From Desulfobacteraceae bacterium (lineage in GTDB: Bacteria > Desulfobacterota > DSM-4660 > Desulfatiglandales > HGW-15): 8,007 nt of DNA. Every line of letters starts with the position of its first letter. Position 1 is the stretch's first letter. The stretch lies in contig RPPU01000187.1 in the NCBI GenBank assembly GCA_003819975.1, positions 1 through 8,007 of the forward strand. Reading direction: 5' to 3'. The notes under the pieces are model-generated. The model ran no database searches and had not been told where the DNA came from. It saw only the letters and a list, made by a program, of their open reading frames with translations. The translations under genes and the position numbers were made by a program. Below are positions 1 through 7,210 of the stretch, piece after piece.

Positions 1-755
1 GCAAGATCGGCAAGGGCGCGGAAGCCTTCGATCATAACACCATCAAGAAACATGAACAACTTCCGCTTAAATTGAGTACGCTGGATCCCCTTTATTTCCT
101 GATGTATTCAACCAACGAGAAGATCAGCATTACCCAAATTGAAGGGAACTGGCCTCAAGCGGCTTTTCCTACCCGAGAGCAGAGAGAGGCGTTTGTAAAA
201 GAATGGCCCCAGCTTCCGGATGAAAAGTGGAAGCAAATTTTATTGGAATGGGAGCCGCGCGGGGAAAAAGGCATCCCCTATTTCCCGACTCCCGAAATGT
301 GCAGTGAAATTGTGGACTGGATGGAGATGTTGCACAACATTGACGATGCTCTTTGCTTATGCGCCGGTATGGCATCCTTTTGTTTGAAGCCTCCTTATCA
401 CATCCATAATTACCCGAAATTGATCTCGGCGGCGACCGGGATGGATCTGGATGAAGCCGGACTTAAGAAAATCGTCAATCGGAGCCGGAATTTGCACCGG
501 GCCTTTAATATCCGGCGCGGCATGCGTCGGGCCGACGAGAAACCGCCCGCGGACCATTGGAAAAAGCGATTTCCGGAACTCGAAGAACAACTCTTGGATA
601 CTTATTACAAATTCAAGGGGTGGAATAAAGAGGGCATTCCGACGAAAGAAAGATTGCATGAATTAGATCTGGACTATGTTGCCGAAGATTTAGAAAAGAG
701 AGGGATATACAAAGATGGCCAAGATTACGAAAAAAATCAAGACAATCAAAATTGA
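1..755 (+). CDS. bamB: Class II benzoyl-CoA reductase catalytic subunit BamB-like (AOR-family tungsten enzyme), C-terminal part
   Basis: Partial: the frame is open from base 3 with no start in view, so about 250 C-terminal residues are seen; the full-length family is roughly 600-650. The family binds a tungsten bis-pyranopterin cofactor and one [4Fe-4S] cluster; BamB reduces benzoyl-CoA to the cyclic dienoyl-CoA in the cytoplasm. The segment DDALCLC (codons 342-362) fits the AOR motif DxxGLC, whose last Cys is the fourth cluster ligand, with Gly replaced by Cys. The block CLKPPYHIHNYPKLIS follows shortly after and resembles BamB as I remember it. The assignment rests mainly on the downstream order, which matches bamCDEF. 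The reading frame overlaps bamC by 41 nt, giving a polar tail (KDGQDYEKNQDNQN). The AOR family is near certain; the exact acyl-CoA substrate is not, since 2-naphthoyl-CoA or other ring reductases would look alike here. Confidence 0.8.
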   Translation, partial: KIGKGAEAFDHNTIKKHEQLPLKLSTLDPLYFLMYSTNEKISITQIEGNWPQAAFPTREQREAFVKEWPQLPDEKWKQILLEWEPRGEKGIPYFPTPEMCSEIVDWMEMLHNIDDALCLCAGMASFCLKPPYHIHNYPKLISAATGMDLDEAGLKKIVNRSRNLHRAFNIRRGMRRADEKPPADHWKKRFPELEEQLLDTYYKFKGWNKEGIPTKERLHELDLDYVAEDLEKRGIYKDGQDYEKNQDNQN

Positions 756-1254
756 CGCGGACAAGTGCAACGGCTGCCGGTCTTGTGAGATCATCTGTTC
801 TTCATTCCATGCTACGCCGAGATACAGCAGCAATAACCCGGCCAGGTCCCGCATTCAGGTGCTTACCAACCGGCTGGAGAATAAATGGCTTCCGGTATTC
901 GCGGGCGAGTATACGCCGGCCGAGTGCATGGGCCGGGACAAATATGTGATTGACGGAAAGGAATACGACGAGTGCGATTTCTGTCGAGCAGTCTGCCCCT
1001 CCCGGGATTTGTTCAAGGAGCCCGATTCCGGTCTTCCTTTAAAGTGCGACATGTGCGAAGACGATCCGCCTTTGGATAAGCCCAAGTGTGTTGAATGGTG
1101 CCTCAGCGACGTTTTGACTTACGAGGAACGGGAAGAGGAAGTTGAGGAAGAAGTGGAAATAGAGGCGGTGGAAGCGGGACTGATATCGTTAATCGATAAA
1201 TTCGGGATGGATAAGATAGCGAGTACCGTTGCCCGATTGGCGCAAAAGAGCTGA
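715..1254 (+). CDS. bamC: BamC-like polyferredoxin subunit, three [4Fe-4S] clusters
   Basis: A 179-residue soluble iron-sulfur protein, expected to sit on BamB and pass electrons to its cluster and tungsten cofactor. It has exactly twelve cysteines, enough for three [4Fe-4S] clusters, as known for BamC: C18-C21-C24-C28 (CNGCRSCEIIC), C71 with C87-C90-C94, and C111-C114 with C125-C129. This spread-out pattern is that of the DmsB/HycB-type electron-transfer subunits. After the last cluster comes a strongly acidic stretch (about residues 136-154, mostly Glu), then a short predicted helical tail. The ATG at 715 is preceded by GAGAGGG (698-704) at 10 nt. The start lies inside the end of bamB, which suggests translational coupling. 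No signal peptide or membrane segment is visible, so it is cytoplasmic. It could be the FeS partner of another AOR-family enzyme, but the next three genes favour Bam. Confidence 0.82.
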   Translation: MAKITKKIKTIKIDADKCNGCRSCEIICSSFHATPRYSSNNPARSRIQVLTNRLENKWLPVFAGEYTPAECMGRDKYVIDGKEYDECDFCRAVCPSRDLFKEPDSGLPLKCDMCEDDPPLDKPKCVEWCLSDVLTYEEREEEVEEEVEIEAVEAGLISLIDKFGMDKIASTVARLAQKS

Positions 1255-1288
1255 AATCATAAGACGAAAAAGAGGTTTTAGAAAGACC

Positions 1289-2440
1289 ATGGAGACTGTA
1301 GCTCCCTATAAAGAGATCATCGACATCATCAAAACGAACGGCGGAGAAGCGTTCAAAAGGTGTTTTCAGTGCGGCTTGTGCGATACGGTTTGTCCGTGGA
1401 ACCGGGTGCGGGCTTTCAGCATGCGCAAAATCATCCGCGAAGCCACGTTCGGCCTGACCGATATCGAAACCGACGAAATCTGGCGTTGCACGACCTGCGG
1501 CCGGTGCCCGACCTACTGTCCCCGCGACGTTAAACAGATCGAATCGGGCGTAGCCCTGCGCCGGATCGCAACGGAATACGGAGTTTTCCCCAATTCCGTC
1601 AAACCGGTGCGCACCGCAATCGCCAGCCTGGTGGGCGAAGGCAATCCCTTGAACGAAACGCGGGACAAGCGGGCTGATTGGGCGGAAGGTTTGGGCGTGA
1701 AACCGTTCACCGAGGGCATGGAGTTTTTATATTTTCCGGGCTGCTATCTCTGTTATGATCCCCGCGGAAAAAAGGTCGGCCGGGCCACGGCCCAAATACT
1801 CAACGCGGCCGGAATCGATTACGGGATTTTGGGGACCCAGGAAAATTGCTGCGGCGAAAGCGTGCGCAAGACGGGCGACGAGCAATTGTTCAAACGCCTG
1901 GCCAAGGACAACATTAAAGCCTTCATCGAAAACGGGGTAAAGAAAATCGTGGTTTCTTCGCCCCATTGTTATCATACCTTCAAAAACGAATATCCCGGTT
2001 TCGGCGCTCATTTCGAGGTCATTCATATCTCGCAGCTTTTATTTAAGCTCATTCAAGAAGGGAAGCTCAAGCCCTCCAAAACATACGGGAAAAAAGTTGT
2101 TTACCACGATCCTTGCTATTTGGGTCGTCATAACGGAATTTACGATGAACCCCGCGGAATCTTAAAATCGGTTCCCGGTTTGGAATTGAAGGAACTGCCC
2201 GATACGCGCGTTGACAGCCTGTGTTGCGGCGGCGGCGGCGGCCGGGTTTGGATGGAAACACAAAAAGGCGAACGATTCGGCGATCTTCGGGTGGAACAGG
2301 CCCTCGCGGCCGGTGCCGATGTGCTGGCGACTTTCTGCCCCTATTGCATCACCATGTTCGAAGACAGCCGCATCACCGTGGGCGCCACTGAAAAAATAGA
2401 AATCAAGGACATTACCGAAATAATACAGGAAGTTATTTAG
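1289..2440 (+). CDS. bamD: BamD-like, HdrD/HdrB-C-type iron-sulfur protein with two CCG domains
   Basis: 383 residues from ATG 1289. The N-terminal HdrC-like part carries two ferredoxin motifs, C25-C28-C31-C35 and C67-C70-C73-C77. The C-terminal HdrB-like part carries two cysteine-rich CCG domains: C152/C155, C187-C188, C227; then C276, C312-C313 (followed by five Gly) and C350-C353. In heterodisulfide reductases such CCG domains hold the noncubane [4Fe-4S] clusters that split the disulfide. The Bam complex has no known disulfide substrate, and the subunit probably relays electrons. The first CCG domain has an intact CCG motif but only a single Cys (PHCYHTF) where the second has CPYC, so cluster occupancy may be asymmetric. 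An upstream in-frame TTG (1229) would add 20 residues rich in Arg/Lys and overlap bamC; ATG 1289, with AGAGG at 1271-1275, gives a normal family N-terminus and a 34-nt gap. It ends in TAG. Without the context it would be called a generic (Fe-S)-binding protein. Confidence 0.82.
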   Translation: METVAPYKEIIDIIKTNGGEAFKRCFQCGLCDTVCPWNRVRAFSMRKIIREATFGLTDIETDEIWRCTTCGRCPTYCPRDVKQIESGVALRRIATEYGVFPNSVKPVRTAIASLVGEGNPLNETRDKRADWAEGLGVKPFTEGMEFLYFPGCYLCYDPRGKKVGRATAQILNAAGIDYGILGTQENCCGESVRKTGDEQLFKRLAKDNIKAFIENGVKKIVVSSPHCYHTFKNEYPGFGAHFEVIHISQLLFKLIQEGKLKPSKTYGKKVVYHDPCYLGRHNGIYDEPRGILKSVPGLELKELPDTRVDSLCCGGGGGRVWMETQKGERFGDLRVEQALAAGADVLATFCPYCITMFEDSRITVGATEKIEIKDITEIIQEVI

Positions 2441-2498
2441 GGTTAAGTACGACATAATAAAGAGCCGGAAATGCTAAGTTGCGAAACGGCGAAAGAGC

Positions 2499-2552
2499 GA
2501 AACGGAGAAACGGTGAAAGATCGGAAAATGATATTCGCCGATTCTCCGCTTC
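2499..2552. repeat. Imperfect inverted repeat in the bamD-bamE gap
   Basis: The arms at 2499-2515 and 2536-2552 match at 14 of 17 positions when one is reverse-complemented. They flank a 20-nt spacer. The left arm continues upstream (2481-2515) as a loose tandem of GCGAAACGG-like units. This looks like a dispersed intergenic repeat of the kind common in large deltaproteobacterial genomes. As RNA it could form a hairpin upstream of bamE, but no U-tract follows, so it is not a typical intrinsic terminator. Confidence 0.5.
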
Positions 2553-2583
2553 ACTGGTTTCAGCCTGTCGCGGCTGTCGTGAA

Positions 2584-2614
2584 GAAATTTTAAGCATTTT
2601 GTACGAAATTTTAA
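2584..2614. repeat. 10-nt direct repeat GAAATTTTAA, two copies
   Basis: GAAATTTTAA occurs at 2584-2593 and 2605-2614. The copies are 21 nt apart start to start, about two helical turns, and lie 15 nt upstream of the bamE ribosome binding site. This spacing would suit a dimeric regulator bound on one face of the helix, but in AT-rich DNA it may be chance. No regulator is named. Confidence 0.25.
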
Positions 2615-2642
2615 TCAAAAGATGCAGATGAGGTGATTGAAA

Positions 2643-5600
2643 GTGGAAAAAGAACAAATCGAACAACTTTGTAAAAATCCGACAGGCGGTAATTTCGGCG
2701 ACGTCATGGTCGTCGGCGGAGGCATAAGCGGTATTCAGGCTTCGCTGGATCTGGCCACCGCCGGTTTCAAGGTGTACCTGGTCGAGAAAGCGCCGAGCAT
2801 CGGCGGGCATATGGCCCAGATCGACAAGACCTTTCCGACCAATGACTGTTCGATGTGAATACTCGCACCTAAACTGGTCGAGGTCGGCCGGCATCCAAAC
2901 ATAGAAGTTCTGACTTATACCGAAGTGGACCGCGTGGAGGGCAGCGCGGGCGATTTCAACGTCACCCTGATCAAAAAACCGCGTTATATTGTCGCAGACA
3001 AATGCACGGGTTGCACCACCTGCGTGGAATATTGCCCGGTCAAATACCCGGATCAATACAATCAGGAAATATCTAAAAATAAAGCGGTGCATGTCTATTT
3101 TGCCCAGGCTATTCCGCTGATCACTTATATCGACGAAAGCTGTCTTTACCTTAAAGAGAAGAAATGTCGCATCTGCGAGAACGTATGCAAGAACAACGCC
3201 ATCGATTTCACTCAAAAGCCGGAGAAGATGGACATCCAGGTGGGCGCGATCATCCTGTCGCCCGGGATTGAGCCGTTTGATCCCAAGGTAAAAAAGGAAT
3301 ACCGCTATGGAGAATTTCAGAACGTGGTGACCAGCATGGACTATGAACGGCTCTTATGCTCCACGGGACCGTACGCGGGCGAAATTCTGCGGGCATCGGA
3401 TATGAAGCATCCGCATAACGTCGCCTGGATTCAATGCATCGGTTCGCGGCGGGTCACCCCGGGCGAAAACAGCTACTGTTCGGCCGTGTGCTGCACCTAT
3501 ACCCAAAAACAGGTGATCTTAACCAAAGATCACGATGCCGAAGCCCGATGCACCATATTCCATAACGATGTTCGTTCCTACGGGAAAGATTTCGAGCGTT
3601 ATTACGAAAGAACGGAAAAACTTCCGGGTGTGCGCTTTCTCCGCAGCTATACTTCCATCGTAAAAGAGGACCCGATAACAAAGAATGTCACGATTCGGTA
3701 CGCCACGGCCGACGAGGGCGTCAAAGAAGAAGAATTCGACATGGTGGTGTTGTCCGTGGGATTGAACCCTCCCCGTGAGGTCAAGAAGATCAGCGAGCAG
3801 TTCGGCATTCAGCTCGAAGAGCATAATTTTTGCCGACTCGACCCGGTCAATCCCATGACGACCAACCGTCCCGGCATTTTCGTGAGCGGCGGCCTGCAAG
3901 GCCCGATCGATATACCGGAGTCGGTGTTCAGCGCCAGCGGAGCCGGCTCTCAAATCGGCGAACTTCTGGATTATCGGCGCGGCAATCTTTCAAAAGAGAG
4001 GGTCTATCCGCCGGAAAAGGATGTCTCGCAAGAGGAACCGAAAATCGGCGTTTTTGTGTGTCATTGCGGCGCGAATATCGGCCGGATCGTCAATGTTCCC
4101 GGCACGGTCGAATATTGCAAAACATTGCCCAATGTCGTCTATGCCCAGGAACAGCTCTTTTCATGCGCCACCAATTCCGCCAAGGAAATCACGGACATGA
4201 TCAAGGAGAAGGGCCTAAATCGCGTGATCGTCGCGGCTTGTTCGCCCAGGACCCTGGAACCGTTGTTCCGGGATACCTTGCGGGAGGCCGGGATCAATCA
4301 ATACTACTATGAAATGGCCAATATCCGGGAGCACAACTCCTGGGTTCATTCCAAAGAAAAGGAAGAAGCCACCACCAAAGCACAGGATATCATCCGGATG
4401 TCGGTGGCACGCGCGGCGCAGTTGGAGCCGCTGCAGGAATTCGATCTACCGGTCAATAAAGCGGCGTTGGTGGTGGGTGGCGGTATCGCCGGTATGACTT
4501 GCGCGCTTTCCATCGCCAATCAGGGCCATGAAGTCCATTTGGTTGAGAAAGAGGCGGAACTCGGCGGCATGGTGCGCCGCATTCATTCCACCCTGGAAGG
4601 ACTGGATGTCCAAGTCTATTTACAGGATCTTATTGGAAAAGTATATCAACACCGCTTGATTCATATTTATCATAAAGCCGATATTGCCGAGGCGACCGGT
4701 TATATCGGGAATTTTGTGACCACGGTAAAATCCGATAGGGGAATCGCGGCCATCAAACATGGCGCGGCTATTCTCGCCATAGGCGCGGATTTATATACAC
4801 CCAGCGAATATCTTTACGGCAAAGATGATAAAGTCATGACCCACCTGGAGTTGGAGGAAAAAATCGGGCATAAAGATGAAAAGGTGATCAATGCTCAAAG
4901 CATGGTCATGATTCAATGCGTGGGTTGCCGGAATGAAGACCGGAATTACTGCAGCAGGATTTGCTGCAGCGAGTCAGTCAAGAATGCCCTGGAATTGAAG
5001 AAGTTGAATCCGGCCATGGACATCTATATTCTCTTCAGGGATATGCGGACCTACGGATTCAAAGAAGATTTTTATCGGGATGCGTCCAATCAAGACATCA
5101 AGTTTATCCGCTATGAGCCCTTGGATCCACCGCAAGTGGAAGCCACGGAAGAGGGCGGCCGGCCCATTTTGCGGGTTACGACCACGGATTATATTCTAGG
5201 AAAGAAAATCGCGATTGACGCCGATTTTCTGGCTTTGGCTGCGGCGGTGATTCCTTCGGCCGCTACCAAGGAGATCGCCGCATTATTCAAGGTCACTTTG
5301 AGTCCGGACGGTTTTTTTAAGGAAGCGCATGTCAAATTAAAACCGGTCGAGTTTGCCGCGGACGGCGTTTATCTTTGCGGATTGGCGCATTATCCCAAAT
5401 TCATCCAGGAAACGATCAACCAGGCTTATGGAGCCGCCGGCCGGGTCTTGACGCTGCTTTCACGCGATATCGTCGTGGCTTCTGGTTCGGTTTGCCAGGT
5501 CAACGAGAAAGCGTGCATGGGTTGCGGCGCCTGCGTCGCGGTCTGTACCTACGGCGCCCTGGAATTACGCGAGACCAAACAGGGGAAAAAGGTATTCGTC

Positions 5601-5765
5601 AATTCCGTGCTCTGCAAAGGTGACGGTTTGTGCAACGCCAAGTGTCCGACCGGGGCTATTTCCTTAAAGCATTTTAACGATGACGAGATCTGTAGCGAAA
5701 TCGACGTGTTGGTTCCGAGAGAAGAAATTCTACAACCCATGGGTACGGCGGTAGGCGATTTATAA
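2643..5765 (+). CDS. bamE: BamE-like double HdrA-type FAD/iron-sulfur protein, selenoprotein (Sec at codon 72, UGA)
   Basis: 1040 residues if UGA 2856-2858 is read as Sec. Reading across it gives unbroken HdrA sequence: [18 protein letters not shown], where HdrA proteins normally have Cys. The N-terminal half has an FAD-binding GGGISG (25-30), Sec72, two ferredoxin motifs (C121-124-127-131 and C167, C175-178-182) and the HdrA Cys set C265, C279, C283-C284. From residue 468 a second, full HdrA begins with CHCG (C473, C475), followed by a second GGGIAG (612-617) and a C-terminal two-cluster ferredoxin (C958-961-964-968; C991, C997, C1001). Two FAD sites fit a role in electron bifurcation. GTG 2643 is chosen as start because GAGG (2630-2633) lies 9 nt upstream; TTG 2637 is only 3 nt away. 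The second half lacks the Cys/Sec motif after its FAD site. HdrA itself is certain; BamE rests on neighbours and length. Confidence 0.87.
2856..2858 (+). other. Selenocysteine UGA codon in bamE
   Basis: UGA in frame with both flanking segments of bamE. The residues before (PTNDCSM) and after ([13 protein letters not shown]) belong to one conserved HdrA block in which this position is normally Cys. There is no usable start with a ribosome binding site directly downstream, so two separate genes are unlikely. HdrA is a known Sec protein in Methanococcales, and Sec-HdrA has also been reported in deltaproteobacteria. Confidence 0.9.
2874..2891 (+). promoter_or_regulatory. Candidate bacterial SECIS hairpin in bamE
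   Basis: Six pairs close a 6-nt loop: CUGGUC (2874-2879) pairs with GGCCGG (2886-2891), including two G-U wobbles, around GAGGUC (2880-2885). The stem starts 15 nt and the loop 21 nt after the UGA, inside the usual 16-37 nt range for the loop. The loop starts with G, as bacterial SECIS loops require, and contains AGGUC, which also occurs in the E. coli fdhF SECIS loop as I remember it. SelB binding is inferred. Confidence 0.7.
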
Positions 5766-5818
5766 ATCGGCAAGTGGAAAATAATTGAGCCGGTGTGAAT
5801 GAATTTAAAAAATTATTC

Positions 5819-5900
5819 TACCACGAAGACGCAAAGACACTAAGATTCGTGAATTATTTTTAAAAAAGTTTTTTCTTTGAGTCTTGGTGACTTAGTGGTG
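5819..5900. repeat. Imperfect inverted repeat in the bamE-bamF gap
   Basis: The arms 5819-5844 and 5875-5900 match at 19 of 26 positions when one is reverse-complemented. The ACCACGAAGACGCAAAGAC-type sequence is a familiar intergenic repeat pattern in environmental bacterial genomes, often in many copies. The 30-nt spacer is very AT-rich with A and T runs. It fills about half of the 172-nt gap between bamE and bamF; the rest holds only the bamF ribosome binding site and no gene. Whether it affects bamF expression is unknown. Confidence 0.6.
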
Positions 5901-5937
5901 AAAAAATTTGACTAGCGACTAAAGGAGGTGAAACTTC

Positions 5938-6789
5938 ATGAGTGCAGCACTTAAATTTAAACCGAAAATATTGGGTTTCGTCTGTCATTGGTGAGCTTAC
6001 GGCGCTGCTGACCTGGCTGGAGTTTCCAGACTGCAATATACGACTGAAATGAGACTGATTCGCGTCATGTGTTCCGGTAGAGTCGACATGGCCCATGTGC
6101 TCAGGGCTTTTTCAAACGGGATTGACGGCGTATTTATCGGCGGTTGCCATCTAAACGAATGCAATTATATCACGCACGGCAACTACCATACGCTGAACAT
6201 GGTGCTCTTATTAAAGAAAATCATGGAACACATCGGACTGAACCCGGAACGGTTGAGAATCCAATTTATGTCCGGTGCGGAAGCGAATATTTTTGTCGAA
6301 TCGACCAACGAATTCGTCAAGAAGATAAAAGAAATTGGCCCGCTGGCCCAAGGCCAGGGCGAAAGCCTGGGTAAAGAGAAAATAAACGCCAAACTGGCCG
6401 AAGTAACCAAACTGGTCCCGTACATCAAGGTTCTGAAAAACGAGAAACTGGGCACGCGTCCGGGCCCGGAGCAATATGAAGGGTTTTTCACCAAAGAAGA
6501 AATAGACCAGCTGTTCCGTGAAGTCGTTTCGTACTACGTCGATCCGGAAAAGTGCCAGGCCTGCATGACCTGCGCCCGAAGATGTCCGGTCGAGGCGATT
6601 ATCAGCGCCAAGGGCCAGGTGCATATCGTGGATCAGGAGAAATGCATCAAATGCGGCACCTGCTTTGAAGTCTGTCCGCCCAAATTCGGGGCCGTGACCA
6701 AGATTTTCGGCAAACCGGTTCCAGCGCCGTTGCCCGAAGGTAAAAGAGCAGTGGTCCGCAAAGGCAAGGAAAAAGCAGAAGCAGCCTGA
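5938..6789 (+). CDS. bamF: BamF-like MvhD-ferredoxin fusion, selenoprotein (Sec at codon 19, UGA)
   Basis: 283 residues if UGA 5992-5994 is read as Sec. The ATG at 5938 follows an excellent Shine-Dalgarno, AAAGGAGGTG (5921-5930), with 7 nt spacing. The N-terminus reads VCHW-Sec-AYGAADLAGVSRLQY, where MvhD/FlpD/FrhD proteins have CxxC before a similar GADLAG block; here the second Cys of CxxC is Sec19. C45 and C70/C75 are further candidate [2Fe-2S] ligands of the MvhD fold. A C-terminal ferredoxin part has C206-C209-C212-C216 and C236-C239-C242-C246, two [4Fe-4S] clusters. MvhD passes electrons from a dehydrogenase to HdrA, so BamF should connect BamE to its electron donor. In Geobacter, BamF is the recognised Sec subunit of the Bam complex. 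The gene ends with a genuine UGA, so the same codon has both meanings within one message. A downstream ATG (6049) has no good ribosome binding site and would delete the conserved motif. Confidence 0.88.
5992..5994 (+). other. Selenocysteine UGA codon in bamF
   Basis: UGA at codon 19, directly after FVCHW and before AYGAADLAG. The downstream open frame lacks its own start signal, while the strong Shine-Dalgarno and ATG lie 18 codons upstream in the same frame. The position is that of a conserved Cys in MvhD proteins, and VhuD and BamF have Sec in this kind of motif. Confidence 0.92.
6017..6029 (+). promoter_or_regulatory. Candidate bacterial SECIS hairpin in bamF
   Basis: CUGGA (6017-6021) pairs perfectly with UCCAG (6025-6029) around a 3-nt loop GUU (6022-6024). 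The loop begins 27 nt after the UGA, within the usual bacterial range, and its first base is G, as the bacterial SECIS consensus asks. Below the five pairs the stem continues only weakly (mismatch, then G6015-C6031 and C6013-G6033). Confidence 0.65.
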
Positions 6790-6809
6790 AAAGAATACTC
6801 GGAATTCCG

Positions 6810-7049
6810 ATGAAAATAAAGAGAGACATTATCCATATTGATGAAGAGAAGTGCGATGGTTGCGGAAAATGCATACGGTCCTGCGTGGAAGGTGCGCTCC
6901 GAATTATAGACGGTAAAGCACGCCTGATTGCGGAAAAATATTGCGACGGTTCAGGAATCTGCGTCTGGAAATGCCAATTGAGCGCCCTCAAGATCGTAGA
7001 GCGCGAAGCGGATGAATTCGAAGAAATAATAGTACAGGGAAGATGCTAA
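6810..7049 (+). CDS. Small ferredoxin-like protein, [4Fe-4S] type
   Basis: 79 residues, 20 nt after bamF, so probably in the same transcript. The first cluster motif is complete: C15-C18-C21-C25 (CDGCGKCIRSC) followed by EGAL. The second is C45-x5-C51-x3-C55 (CDGSGICVWKC): Ser48 stands where a classical motif has its second Cys, and Gln56 replaces the usual Pro. A CDGxGxC spacing of this kind is common in a family of short ferredoxins, so the second site may hold an incomplete cluster or none. A last Cys79 is the C-terminal residue. The start ATG has only a weak GGA (6801-6803) upstream. The role is unknown; as a cytoplasmic electron carrier beside the Bam genes it could bring electrons to or from BamF/BamE. 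It is not one of the bamGHI genes, which are NuoE/F-like and much longer. Confidence 0.8.
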   Translation: MKIKRDIIHIDEEKCDGCGKCIRSCVEGALRIIDGKARLIAEKYCDGSGICVWKCQLSALKIVEREADEFEEIIVQGRC

Positions 7050-7083
7050 AAACTGGACATTGATGAAAGAAAGCAGTTTTTTT
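7048..7083. terminator. Weak candidate terminator hairpin after the ferredoxin gene
   Basis: AAAAACTG (7048-7055) can pair with CAGTTTTT (7074-7081) around an 18-nt loop, and the T run goes on to 7083. The stem is AT-rich and the loop long, so it is a poor intrinsic terminator. Its place between convergent genes, with an A run on one side and a T run on the other, would let it act in both directions. The rest of the gap to fdhD (7084-7210) shows no gene I can support. Confidence 0.3.
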
Positions 7084-7210
7084 ATTAACCCCGATTGATC
7101 TTACGGCAAAGTTCAGGGAGACGATGAATTGCGGTCGTGGAAACCAAATTCTATTCGGATTTAACCATGGAAATAGGCTTAATGCATTTTTTGGGATTAA
7201 GAAACTACTT

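Larger units (their letters stand above)
2441..2642. other. Intergenic gap before bamE: repeat-rich, no gene
   Basis: About 200 nt separate bamD from bamE in an otherwise tight operon. I see no supported gene. The content is an imperfect inverted repeat, a short GCGAAACG-like tandem pattern on its left side, an AT-rich 3' part with a 10-nt direct repeat, and the bamE ribosome binding site (GAGG at 2630-2633). I see no convincing -35/-10 pair, though an internal promoter cannot be excluded. Confidence 0.5.

Noticed and set aside
1229..1288. Upstream TTG start for bamD, adding 20 residues
   Set aside because: It would overlap bamC and adds a basic stretch unlike the family N-terminus; ATG 1289 fits better.
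2499..2552. Rho-independent terminator after bamD
   Set aside because: The hairpin has mismatches, a 20-nt loop and no following T run; the downstream genes appear to belong to the same operon.
2433..3215. A 260-codon open frame on the - strand across bamD-bamE
   Set aside because: It runs antisense to clear HdrA coding sequence, and its translation shows no recognisable domain.
2925..5765. A separate 946-residue HdrA gene starting at GTG 2925
   Set aside because: It lacks the first FAD-binding domain, and conserved HdrA sequence continues upstream in the same frame across the UGA.
6049..6789. A separate MvhD-like gene starting at ATG 6049
   Set aside because: The strong Shine-Dalgarno and ATG 5938 lie upstream in frame, and the conserved CHW-Sec and GAADLAG motifs would be lost.
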